64,000 bases of DNA from assembly GCF_009789225.1 (NCBI RefSeq), contig NZ_WSTA01000002.1, positions 1 to 64,000 of the forward strand, written 5' to 3'. Origin of the DNA: Agromyces seonyuensis (GTDB lineage: Bacteria > Actinomycetota > Actinomycetes > Actinomycetales > Microbacteriaceae). The position numbers and the translations under genes were made by a program. The stretch's first letter is position 1. Every line of letters starts with the position of its first letter. The notes under the pieces were generated by a model. The model did no database searches. It was not told where the DNA came from and was given only the letters and a program-made list of their open reading frames with translations. This document shows, piece after piece, positions 51,983 through 60,158 of this stretch.

Positions 51983-53030
51983 CCCGTGCCTCGCTGATTC
52001 GGAGTCGGCGTGCGGTGCGGAGGCTCGCGACGCGGTCGATGATGATCGCGGCGAGGATGAGCACGCCCACGATCGCCTGCTGCCAGAACTTGTCGACGCG
52101 CATGGCCGCCAGCGCGCTCGTGATGGTGGTGAGGAGCACCGCGCCGAGCGCGGCTCCCACGACCGAGCCGCTTCCGCCGAAGATCGCGACGCCGCCGACG
52201 ACGGCCGCCGCGACGACGTCGAGCTCGAGGCCGTTGCCGGTCGTGGCGCCGACCGAGTTGAAGCGCGAGGCGTAGAGCACGCCCGCGAGCCCGGCGAGCA
52301 GGCCGTTGACGGCGAACGCCGTGAAGACGCGTCGGCCGACGGGGATGCCGAAGAGCTTCGCCGCATCCGGATCGGAACCGATGGCGTAGAGGTCGCGCCC
52401 GCCTCGCGTGCCCGCCATGACGACGGCGACGATCACGACGACGGCGAGGGCAAGCAGCGTGATCACCGGGAAGCCGAGGAACGTGTCGACCGACAGGTTG
52501 CCGAACGCTTCGGGGCGGTCGTCGGCGAAGTACTGCGTGCCGCCCGCCCACGCGTTGCTGAGACCGCGGTAGATGTACAGCGTTCCGAGCGTGATGACGA
52601 GGGCGGGCACCTTCGCGATGGTGACGAGCAGACCGTTGATCGCGCCGAGGAGCATGCCGAACGCGAGCCCGATGAGGAAGACGACCGGAATCGGGATGCC
52701 CGGGAAGGTCGCGAACAGGCTGCCCGTTCCGAAGGCGACGAGGCCGAGGATCGAGCCGACCGAGAGGTCGACGTTCCGGGTGATGATCACGATCGCCTGC
52801 CCGACGGCGAGGATGATCATGATCGTCGAGTTGAGCAGGAGGTCTTTCGTGCCCTGCGGCGAGAGGAAGAGCGGGTTCGCCGCGTAGGTCACGACGACGA
52901 GGACGATGAGGGCGAACGCGACGGGGAGTTCGCGGAGCCGCAGGATGCCGCCGAAGCGGCTGCGTCCCGCGCGTCTCGCGGTCGGCGCCGGCGCGTTCGG
53001 CGCGGGGCTGGGCGGGGCGGTCTGGGTCAT
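51975..53030 (-). CDS. rhaP: Rhamnose ABC transporter permease (first, RhaP/RhaQ type)
   Basis: This 351-residue CUT2 permease is paralogous to the next gene. A Pro/Ala-rich tail (to about 30) is followed by repeated membrane helices. It has [21 protein letters not shown] and the ATPase-contact block [22 protein letters not shown]. Its ATG overlaps the stop of the ATPase gene by 4 bp. The open frame extends further upstream inside the ATPase gene, but that part is a shadow. Confidence 0.92.
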   Translation of the reverse strand: MTQTAPPSPAPNAPAPTARRAGRSRFGGILRLRELPVAFALIVLVVVTYAANPLFLSPQGTKDLLLNSTIMIILAVGQAIVIITRNVDLSVGSILGLVAFGTGSLFATFPGIPIPVVFLIGLAFGMLLGAINGLLVTIAKVPALVITLGTLYIYRGLSNAWAGGTQYFADDRPEAFGNLSVDTFLGFPVITLLALAVVVIVAVVMAGTRGGRDLYAIGSDPDAAKLFGIPVGRRVFTAFAVNGLLAGLAGVLYASRFNSVGATTGNGLELDVVAAAVVGGVAIFGGSGSVVGAALGAVLLTTITSALAAMRVDKFWQQAIVGVLILAAIIIDRVASLRTARRLRISEARDV

Positions 53031-54559
53031 GCGCTGTGCTCCATCGAGGCGGTGGCCGCGTGCATCACGGCTTCGGGGGTGGCGTCCGCGCGGTCGAGGC
53101 GGGCGGTGATGCGGCCTTCGTGCATCACGAGCACGCGGTCGGCCATGCCGAGCACCTCGGGCAGCTCGGACGAGATCATGAGGATCGCGATGCCGCGGCC
53201 GGCGAGATCGGAGAGCAGCCGGTGCACCTCGGACTTGGTGCCGACGTCGATGCCGCGGGTCGGCTCGTCGACGATGAGGAACTTCGGCTCCGTCGCGAGC
53301 CATTTCGCGAGCACGACCTTCTGCTGGTTGCCGCCCGAGAGCGTGGAGACCGCGTAGTCGGGCGATCCGGTCTTCACCTGCAGGCGCTGCGACCACTCGG
53401 CGGCCTCGCGGCGCTCGCGCGCCCCGTTGATGAGGCCGAACCGGGCGAGCGTGTTGCGGAGCGTGAGGGAGACGTTGCGCGTGACCGAGAGGTCCATGAC
53501 GAGGCCCTGCTTGCGACGGTCCTCGGGGACGAATCCCATGCCGGCGTCGATGGCCGCCTGCGGGTTTCGGGCGCGCACCTGCGCGCCGAGCAGCCGCACC
53601 GAGCCGCGGTCGTACGCGTCGATGCCGAACACGGCGCGCGCGACCTCCGTGCGGCCCGCCCCCACGAGACCCGCGAGCGCGACGATCTCGCCCGCCCGCA
53701 CCTCGAAGTCGATGTCGGCGAACACGCCGGCACGGGTGAGCCCCGCGACCTCGAGGACGACTTCGCCGATCTCCGCGGGCTCCTTGGGGAAGAGTTGGGC
53801 GATGTCGCGGCCGACCATCTCGCGCACGATCTCCGGGGCGGAGACGGCGGCGGTGTCGTGCGTGGCGATGTACCGGCCGTCGCGCATCACGGTGATGCGG
53901 TCGGTCAGCGCGAAGATCTCGTCGAAGCGGTGGGAGATGAAGAGGATGCCCGCGCCGCGGTCGCGAAGGTTCCGCGCGACCGCGAAGAGGCGGTCGACCT
54001 CGACCCCCGAGAGGGCCGCGGTCGGCTCGTCCATGATGAGGACCTTGGCGTCGAGGGAGATGGCCTTCGCGATCTCGATGATCTGCTGGTCGGCGATCGA
54101 GAGGCCCTCGGCGATGCGGTCGGGGTCGATCGGCACGCCGAGTCGTTCGAAGAGCCGATCGGCCTGGGCGCGCATCTCGTTGCGGCTGATGAGGCCGAGG
54201 CGGCCTCGCGGCTGCCGCCCTATGAAGATGTTCTCGGCGACCGTGAGGTCGGGGAAGAGGGTCGGCTCCTGGTAGATCACCGAAATGCCGACCGCCTTGC
54301 TATCGGCGACGGTGCGGAAGGAGACCGGCCGGCCCTCAACCTCGAACTCGCCCGCGTCGGGGTGGTAGAGCCCGGCGAGGATCTTCACGAGCGTCGACTT
54401 GCCCGCGCCGTTCTCGCCGACCAGCGCGTGGATCTCGCCGGGGCGGATCTCGACCGTGCCGTCGGCCAGCGCGACGACCGGGCCGAAGGTCTTCACTGCT
54501 CCGGAGAGGGAGAGCACCGGGGGTGGCGGCGATTCCAGACCGGGGGTGTCGTCTCGCAT
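53027..54559 (-). CDS. rhaT: Rhamnose ABC transporter double ATP-binding protein
   Basis: This roughly 510-residue protein has two fused ATPase domains, as in RbsA/AraG-type CUT2 importers. The first has [16 protein letters not shown] and MDEPTAAL. The second has a degenerate Walker A (GLVGAGRTE) and an intact LSGGNQQ with VDEPTRGID. That asymmetry is normal for the family. The ATG at 54559 has an AGGAG site. A start at 54580 would run into the operator at 54581-54592 and is less likely. It is the first gene of the transporter operon and is divergent from its probable LacI regulator. Confidence 0.93.
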   Translation of the reverse strand: MRDDTPGLESPPPPVLSLSGAVKTFGPVVALADGTVEIRPGEIHALVGENGAGKSTLVKILAGLYHPDAGEFEVEGRPVSFRTVADSKAVGISVIYQEPTLFPDLTVAENIFIGRQPRGRLGLISRNEMRAQADRLFERLGVPIDPDRIAEGLSIADQQIIEIAKAISLDAKVLIMDEPTAALSGVEVDRLFAVARNLRDRGAGILFISHRFDEIFALTDRITVMRDGRYIATHDTAAVSAPEIVREMVGRDIAQLFPKEPAEIGEVVLEVAGLTRAGVFADIDFEVRAGEIVALAGLVGAGRTEVARAVFGIDAYDRGSVRLLGAQVRARNPQAAIDAGMGFVPEDRRKQGLVMDLSVTRNVSLTLRNTLARFGLINGARERREAAEWSQRLQVKTGSPDYAVSTLSGGNQQKVVLAKWLATEPKFLIVDEPTRGIDVGTKSEVHRLLSDLAGRGIAILMISSELPEVLGMADRVLVMHEGRITARLDRADATPEAVMHAATASMEHSA

Positions 54560-54580
54560 CGGTGTCCATCTCCTCGTCAT

Positions 54581-54592
54581 TGAATCGATTCA
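54581..54592 (-). promoter_or_regulatory. Perfect LacI operator TGAATCGATTCA before the rhamnose transporter operon
   Basis: A perfect 12-bp palindrome with the central CG typical of LacI-family operators lies 22 bp upstream of the chosen rhaT start. Related sites are at 54651-54664, 54771-54782 and 47801-47812. Confidence 0.75.
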
Positions 54593-54650
54593 GGCTGACG
54601 ATAGAGCGCCCCGCTCGGCTCGTCAAGATCTGCGTCGGAACCGTAACCTA

Positions 54651-54664
54651 TTCAATCGATTCAA
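54651..54664. promoter_or_regulatory. Second LacI operator-like site TTCAATCGATTCAA
   Basis: The AATCGATT core is a perfect palindrome. The flanks read TCA...TCA, not TGA...TCA, so one half is weaker. It lies about 70 bp from the first operator in the divergent region, a distance suitable for DNA looping. Confidence 0.55.
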
Positions 54665-54770
54665 TCCAGTCAAGGCGGAAGTCGAGCGAGAGCGACCCGC
54701 ATTCGCGGGGCTCTCCGTTGGCCAGCCCGAGCGCCTCGCGGTGGGCTACGATCACCGGAACCGGATTTCT

Positions 54771-54782
54771 TGAATCGATTGG
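54771..54782 (+). promoter_or_regulatory. Third LacI operator-like site TGAATCGATTGG before the lacI-type gene
   Basis: A TGAATCGATT half-perfect operator lies just before the ATG at 54791 of the regulator gene, overlapping its transcript start region. A TACGAT -10-like element is at 54747-54752. This suggests autorepression. Confidence 0.55.
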
Positions 54783-54790
54783 ATCGCAGG

Positions 54791-55837
54791 ATGGCACCGA
54801 CGCAGGGCATCGGCCTCGCCGAGGTCGCGCGCGTCGCCGGCGTCTCCGTCGCGACCGTGTCGAACGCCCTGAACCGCCCCGAGATCGTCGCCGTCGCGAC
54901 CCGGGATCGCGTGTTCGAAGCGATCCGCGAGCTCGACTTCGTGCCGAACCGGGCCGCCGCGACGCTGCGGCGAGGCACCAACCACCTCATCGCCCTCTTC
55001 GTGCCCGAAGTCGCCAACGCCTTCTACAGCGAGATCGTGAGCGCCGTCGCCGACGAGGCGGCACGGCACGACTTCGTGATCGGGCTCTGCGTCACCCACG
55101 ACGAACCCGAGCGCGAAGTGTTCTTCGCGAACTCGCTCGCCGAGCAGCGCGCTGCCGCCGCCATCGTCGTGCCGATCACCGCCGACGCCCCCCGGCTCTC
55201 CCAACTGCGACGGGTCGGCACCCGCCTCGTGCTGCTCGACCGCATCGCTGCGAACGCCGACGGCTGCTCCGTCGGGATCGACGACGTGCTCGGCGGCGAA
55301 CTCGCCGTGCGGCACCTGCTGTCCTCCGGTGCCGCCGCGGTGACCCTGGTGAACGGGCCGCACTCCGTCCAGCAGTGCGCGGACCGCCACGCCGGTGCGC
55401 TCCGGGCGCTTGCCGCGGCCGGGCTCCCGGCATCGGCCCTGCACGAGATCGTCGTCGACGCGATGACCGTCGACGCCGGCCGCCGCGTCGGCCGGCAGCT
55501 CGCGGCGGGCCCGAACCGCCCCGCGGTCTTCTGCGTGAACGACCAGCTCGCCGTCGGCATCATCGGCGGACTGCGCGAGCACGGCGTGGACGTCCCCTCG
55601 CAGGCCCTCGTGGTCGGCTACGGCGACCAGTCCCTCGCGCTCGACGGGCCCGTGCCGCTCACCTCGGTCGCGCAGCCGACGCACCAGATGGGCGTCGAGG
55701 CGGTGCGGTGCGCGCTCGCCGAAGTCAACGAGGGAGCCGAGCACGTGCACCGCACCGTGCAGCTGCGCCCTCGGCTGGTCGTCCGGGGCAGTGCTCCGGC
55801 GATCCCCGAGCCCGGCCGCGGTGCACCGGCTCGATGA
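54791..55837 (+). CDS. LacI-family regulator, probable repressor of rhamnose genes
   Basis: This 348-residue protein has the LacI helix-turn-helix at residues 7-60 (GLAEVARVAGVSVATVSNALNRP, with hinge-helix RAAATLRRG). A periplasmic-binding-protein-like sugar domain follows (NHLIALFVPEVANAFYSEIV; later VVGYGDQSLALDG). It is divergent from the rhamnose transporter operon. The intergenic region has three sites around AATCGATT, so it is the likely controller. The ATG at 54791 is preferred over an upstream TTG at 54770, which would lie in the operator. The inducer is probably L-rhamnose or a pathway intermediate. Confidence 0.88.
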   Translation: MAPTQGIGLAEVARVAGVSVATVSNALNRPEIVAVATRDRVFEAIRELDFVPNRAAATLRRGTNHLIALFVPEVANAFYSEIVSAVADEAARHDFVIGLCVTHDEPEREVFFANSLAEQRAAAAIVVPITADAPRLSQLRRVGTRLVLLDRIAANADGCSVGIDDVLGGELAVRHLLSSGAAAVTLVNGPHSVQQCADRHAGALRALAAAGLPASALHEIVVDAMTVDAGRRVGRQLAAGPNRPAVFCVNDQLAVGIIGGLREHGVDVPSQALVVGYGDQSLALDGPVPLTSVAQPTHQMGVEAVRCALAEVNEGAEHVHRTVQLRPRLVVRGSAPAIPEPGRGAPAR

Positions 55838-55945
55838 ACACGACCTCGGCGCCGTCCACCCGCGGGCATCCGTTCGCGCGGTCGGCTGGTCGGACATACT
55901 GAACGGGGTCGACGGCGGCGTCGACAACGAGACGGGAGGATCGCG

Positions 55946-56965
55946 ATGGCAGTCAGTGTCCGCGACGTCGCCGCGCTCGCCGAGGTCTCGGTGGGCACGG
56001 TCTCGAATGTGCTCAATCGCCCCGAGAAGGTGTCGCCGACGACCGTCGAGCGCGTGCACGCCGCCATCGCCGAGCTCGGCTTCGTGCGCAACGACGCCGC
56101 CCGCCAGCTCCGCGCCGGCCGCAGCCGCTCGATCGGGCTCGTCGTGCTCGACGTGCGCAACCCGTTCTTCACCGACGTCGGTCGCGGAGCCGAGGAGCGC
56201 GCCGCCGAGGCCGGGATGACCGTGCTGCTCGGCAACTCCGACGACGACGCCGACCGCGAGCGCGCCTACCTCGAACTGTTCGAGGAGCAGCGCGTCGCCG
56301 GGGTGCTCATCACCCCGTTCGCCGATGACCTGCCGCGGCTCGACCGGCTGCGCGCGAGCGGCATCCCGGTCGTGCTCGTCGACCGCGAGGCCGGCGATGC
56401 CCGCTTCTCCTCGGTCTCCGTCGACGACGTCGCCGGCGGGCGCCTCGCCGCCGAGCACCTGCTGCGCAGCGGCCGACGACGCCTCGCCTTCGTCGGCGGC
56501 CCTCGCAGCATCCGACAGGTCGAAGACCGCCTCGCGGGCGCGCGCAGCGCGGTCGAGGCGACCCCCGGCGCGACGCTCGAGATCGTCGAGACATCGGCGC
56601 TCACCGTGATCGAGGGCCGCGCCGCCGGCGCCGCGCTGCGCGACCGCGACGAGCACGCCCGCCCGGACGCCGTGTTCGCCGCCAACGACCTGCTCGCCAT
56701 GGGCGTGCTCCAGGCCCTCGCGATGTCGGGCGTCGACCGCCTGCGCGTGCCCGAGGACATCGCCCTGATCGGCTACGACGACATCGACTTCGCGAGTGCC
56801 GCCGTCGTGCCGCTCTCCTCCATCCGCCAGCCGGCGGCCCTCATCGGCCGCACGGCCCTCGATCTGCTCCTGCTCGAGGCGGCGGAGGCGGTCGTACCCC
56901 GGGAGCAGATCGTGTTCCAGCCCGAGCTCGTGGTGCGGGAGTCGACCGGCGGATCGGCGAGCTGA
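55946..56965 (+). CDS. LacI-family transcriptional regulator
   Basis: This 339-residue repressor has a classic N-terminus (VSVRDVAALAEVSVGTVSNVLNRPEKVS) and the sugar-binding domain with GIPVVLVDREAGDARFSSVSVDD and ALIGYDDIDFASAAVVPLSS. The start at 55946 has a GGGAGG ribosome binding site. It lies 108 bp after the first lacI-type gene and 202 bp before the GH3 gene on the same strand. Its target is not certain. It may act on the GH3 gene, whose control region has several TGAA-CG-TTCA-like sites, or on genes elsewhere. Confidence 0.88.
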   Translation: MAVSVRDVAALAEVSVGTVSNVLNRPEKVSPTTVERVHAAIAELGFVRNDAARQLRAGRSRSIGLVVLDVRNPFFTDVGRGAEERAAEAGMTVLLGNSDDDADRERAYLELFEEQRVAGVLITPFADDLPRLDRLRASGIPVVLVDREAGDARFSSVSVDDVAGGRLAAEHLLRSGRRRLAFVGGPRSIRQVEDRLAGARSAVEATPGATLEIVETSALTVIEGRAAGAALRDRDEHARPDAVFAANDLLAMGVLQALAMSGVDRLRVPEDIALIGYDDIDFASAAVVPLSSIRQPAALIGRTALDLLLLEAAEAVVPREQIVFQPELVVRESTGGSAS

Positions 56966-57038
56966 TCGGAGTTCGCCGCGCCCTGGCGGCGGCAGCACAG
57001 TACGGTCGCGATCGACGCGGATCGACGCGGATCGGCGT

Positions 57039-57135
57039 TGAAACGGTTCATGGAAATCCTTGACACGCGTTGCGGCACCCTGCCATCGTGAACCGGTCTA
57101 CAGGACGGAGTCGCTCCGTGTGTAGAACGGTTTAC
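57039..57135 (+). promoter_or_regulatory. Control region of the GH3 gene: promoter and three LacI-type sites
   Basis: A consensus -35 TTGACA (57060-57065) is followed by a weak -10 CATCGT at 57084-57089. Three CG-centred sites surround it. TGAAACGGTTCA (57039-57050) lies upstream, TGAACCGGTCTA (57089-57100) lies at the start point, and GTAGAACGGTTTAC (57122-57135) lies in the leader. The last differs from the rhamnose sites and resembles GTAGAACGTT at the right end of the window. A tandem GATCGACGCG repeat precedes them. Confidence 0.6.
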
Positions 57136-57167
57136 GATCCGCACCTTCAAGGAAGAGGGGAACAACG

Positions 57168-60026
57168 ATGTCGTTGTCTGCACAATTCCGGACGTACGCC
57201 CCGCGCGCACGCCGGGGAACGACCGCGCTGCTGCTCGGCGCAGCCCTGATCGCGTCGGGAGGGGCTGTCGCGTTCGCGGCGCCGGCCGCCGCCGTCGACT
57301 GCTCCGCCGTGCCGTGGATGGACACGGGAAAGACCGCCGACGAACGTGCCCAGGCCCTGCTCGACGCGAGCTCGCAGCATCAGAAGTACCGCTGGCTCGT
57401 CGAGCAGCCGGCGACGCAGCCCACCGTGACCACCTGGTCGCCCGGCTTCAGCGGCGAGGCGAACGTGGTCTACCCGGCGCAGGTCGACTGCACGCCCAAC
57501 ATCACCTACGTCGACGGCCCCGAGGGCGTCCGTGCGTCGGGCGTCACCGACTTCCCGTCGCAGATCGCGCTCGCCTCGGCGTGGGACGCCGAGCTCGCCT
57601 ACGAGAAGGGCGCCCGCGAGGGCGAAGAGGCCTACCTCAAGCAGAAGAACGTGGTCCTCGCGCCAGGTATCGGCAGCGGCCGCACACCGCTCGCCGGCCG
57701 CACTCCGGAGTACTTCGGCGAGGACGCACTCATCAATGGCCTGCTCGCCGCCGAGCAGGCCGAGGGCCTCGAGTCCACCGGCAAGGTCATGGCGAACCTC
57801 AAGCACTTCGTCGCGAACGAGCAGGAACTCGACCGCCAGACGAGCTCGTCGAACATGGACGAGCGCACGCTCCGCCAGGTCTACGGCCTGCCCTACGAGA
57901 TCGCCGCTGCGAACAGCGACGCCGAGAGCCTCATGTGCTCCTTCAACCAGGTCAACGGCGTCTTCGCCTGCGAGAACGACCTGATCCGCGATGTACTCAA
58001 GGGCGACTACGGTTTCGACGGCTTCGTGATGAGCGACTTCGGATCGGTGCACTCCACCGCCGCCACGCTCAACAACGGCATGGACCAGGAGCTCAACCGG
58101 CCGATCTGGTTCACGCCCGCCCGTCTCGACGCGGCGCTCGAGGCGGGAGAGATCACGCAGGCGCGCATCGAGGAAGCCGCGACGAAGGTCATCGTCGGCT
58201 ATCTCGAGGCCGGCCTGTTCGACCACGCGCTGCCCGCGACCGCCGCCGCCGACGCGTCGTCGCCGGAGGGCGAGGCCATCGCCCAGGAGATCGCCGAGGA
58301 CGGCAGCGTCCTGCTGAAGAACGAGGGCATCCTGCCCCTCGACGTCGCCGAAGGCGACACGATCGCCCTCATCGGTCCGACGGCCTCGCGCTCGGTCACC
58401 CAGGTCGGCGGCATCGCGACGAGCGCGGTCTCGGTCTGCAGCCTCACGCTGCAGTTCCGTCCGACGTTCCCGCCGAGCAACACCCTGCCCTGCGAGGACG
58501 TCGTCTCCGCGGAGACGGCGCTCACCGCCCGCGCCGCGGAGGTCGGCGCGACCGTCGTCTGGAACGACGGCCAGGATCTCGCGGCCGCCGCGGCGCTCGC
58601 CGCGAGCGCCGACGCGGCGATCGTCGTCGGCTACCAGCGCATGGGCGAGTTCAACGACCTGACGAACCTGCGGCTGCAGGGCGGCGGCGACGCCCTCGTA
58701 TCGGCCGTCGCTGCCGCGAACCCCGAGACCGTCGTGGTCGTGCAGTCGGGCAGCGCGGTCGAGATGCCGTGGATCGACGACGTCGACGCGGTGCTCGAGG
58801 CCTGGTACGGCGGCGAGCAGCAGGGCCCGGCCCTCGCGTCGCTGCTCTTCGGCGACGTGAATCCGTCGGGCAAGCTCACGATGACGTTCCCGAAGTCGCT
58901 GGCGGACACGCCCACGAACACGCCCGAGCAGTACCCGGGCGTCTTCTCCGACGGCTCGACGACGCGCCCTGCGGGCTCCTCGGAGATCCGGCAGGTCAAC
59001 TACACCGAGGGCCTCGAGGTCGGCTACAAGTGGTACGACGAGCAGGGCATCGAGCCGCTGTTCGAGTTCGGCCACGGCCTCTCCTACACCTCGTTCGAGT
59101 ATTCGGACCTCGCGGTCTCGACGGCGATCGCCGACGGCACTCCCGTGACCACGGTCGGCTTCGACGTGACGAACTCCGGTGAGCGTGCAGGCACGGAGAT
59201 CCCCCAGGTGTACCTGACGCTGCCCGAGGCGGCGGACGAGCCCGGCAAGCGGCTGGTCGGCTTCGACCGCATCTCGCTCGAGGCAGGCCAGACCCAGCGG
59301 GTCGAGGTCGTCGTCGACGGCGCCGCGAGCAATCACCCGTTCGAGATCTGGGACGCCGACGCCGACGAGTGGACGATCGTGGACGGCGACTACGGCGTCT
59401 CGGTCGGAGCATCCTCGCGGAACCTGCCGCTCGCGGCCGGGTTCGCACTCGACCTCGGCGCGGACACGACCCGTCCGACCGCGACGCTCGTCGCCCCGAC
59501 GACCGCCGGCCCGACCCCGGCGCTCGAGGTGCAGGTCGACGCGACCGACGCCGGCGGTCTGAACCGCATCGTCGCGAACGTCTACCAGGGCACCAAGCTC
59601 GTCAAGAGCACCCAGACGAAGGTCGGCGGCGCGACGGCGGGCTCGCACACCGCGACGGTGAACCTCCCCGACGGCTCGTACACGGTGCGCTACAACTCGC
59701 AGGACCTCGCGGGCAATATCTCGCAGACCCGCGAGTTCGCGTTCACGATCGACGGCACCAAACCGACGGCGACGGTCAAGGCCGGTGCGGAGTTCACCGT
59801 CGTCGGCGCGAACGGCGCCTACGACAAGGTCAGCTTCAAGCTGTACGACGCTCAGAAGGTCGACAAGGTCGTCCTGAACGGCGTCGTCAAGGACCTGACG
59901 AACAACCCCTGGTCGGACGTGAACTTCATCAAGCCGGGCGTCTTCGGCGCGGTCGCGGGCGCGAACACGCTCGTCGTGCACGACGTCGCGGGCAACACCG
60001 AGACGGTGACGTTCACGTTGAACTGA
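57168..60026 (+). CDS. Secreted glycoside hydrolase family 3 enzyme with C-terminal Ig-like module
   Basis: This 952-residue enzyme has a signal peptide ending AAPAAA. The GH3 N-terminal barrel follows (about 50-310: VDGPEGVRAS, KHFVANEQE, and nucleophile Asp290 in GFVMSDFGS). A second domain (about 345-600) and an FnIII-like domain (to about 755) come next. Residues 766-952 are the same Ig-like module as in the lamin-tail protein at 10-13 kb. It probably cleaves beta-glucosides or beta-xylosides outside the cell. Operators around its promoter indicate LacI control. It ends before two back-to-back hairpins. Confidence 0.9.
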   Translation: MSLSAQFRTYAPRARRGTTALLLGAALIASGGAVAFAAPAAAVDCSAVPWMDTGKTADERAQALLDASSQHQKYRWLVEQPATQPTVTTWSPGFSGEANVVYPAQVDCTPNITYVDGPEGVRASGVTDFPSQIALASAWDAELAYEKGAREGEEAYLKQKNVVLAPGIGSGRTPLAGRTPEYFGEDALINGLLAAEQAEGLESTGKVMANLKHFVANEQELDRQTSSSNMDERTLRQVYGLPYEIAAANSDAESLMCSFNQVNGVFACENDLIRDVLKGDYGFDGFVMSDFGSVHSTAATLNNGMDQELNRPIWFTPARLDAALEAGEITQARIEEAATKVIVGYLEAGLFDHALPATAAADASSPEGEAIAQEIAEDGSVLLKNEGILPLDVAEGDTIALIGPTASRSVTQVGGIATSAVSVCSLTLQFRPTFPPSNTLPCEDVVSAETALTARAAEVGATVVWNDGQDLAAAAALAASADAAIVVGYQRMGEFNDLTNLRLQGGGDALVSAVAAANPETVVVVQSGSAVEMPWIDDVDAVLEAWYGGEQQGPALASLLFGDVNPSGKLTMTFPKSLADTPTNTPEQYPGVFSDGSTTRPAGSSEIRQVNYTEGLEVGYKWYDEQGIEPLFEFGHGLSYTSFEYSDLAVSTAIADGTPVTTVGFDVTNSGERAGTEIPQVYLTLPEAADEPGKRLVGFDRISLEAGQTQRVEVVVDGAASNHPFEIWDADADEWTIVDGDYGVSVGASSRNLPLAAGFALDLGADTTRPTATLVAPTTAGPTPALEVQVDATDAGGLNRIVANVYQGTKLVKSTQTKVGGATAGSHTATVNLPDGSYTVRYNSQDLAGNISQTREFAFTIDGTKPTATVKAGAEFTVVGANGAYDKVSFKLYDAQKVDKVVLNGVVKDLTNNPWSDVNFIKPGVFGAVAGANTLVVHDVAGNTETVTFTLN

Positions 60027-60044
60027 TCGACGGTCGCAACGCAG

Positions 60045-60076
60045 TGCGCCCCCTCCCCGAAACGGGAGGGGGCGCA
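60045..60076. terminator. Hairpin terminator after the GH3 gene
   Basis: The 13-bp arms 60045-60057 and 60064-60076 are exact complements (TGCGCCCCCTCCC type) with a 6-nt loop. It lies 19 bp after the GH3 stop. Confidence 0.8.
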
Positions 60077-60113
60077 TTCGTGCCGGCAGGGTGCATCCGT
60101 CGATCGGAACGCC

Positions 60114-60145
60114 GACGGGGGCCCGGCATCGGCCGGGCCCCCGTC
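60114..60145. terminator. Hairpin terminator after the GH78 gene
   Basis: The 14-bp arms 60114-60127 and 60132-60145 are exact complements with an ATCG loop. It lies just past the GH78 stop (minus strand) and is the second of two hairpins between the convergent glycosidase genes. Confidence 0.8.
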
Positions 60146-60158
60146 GTCGTGCGTCGGA

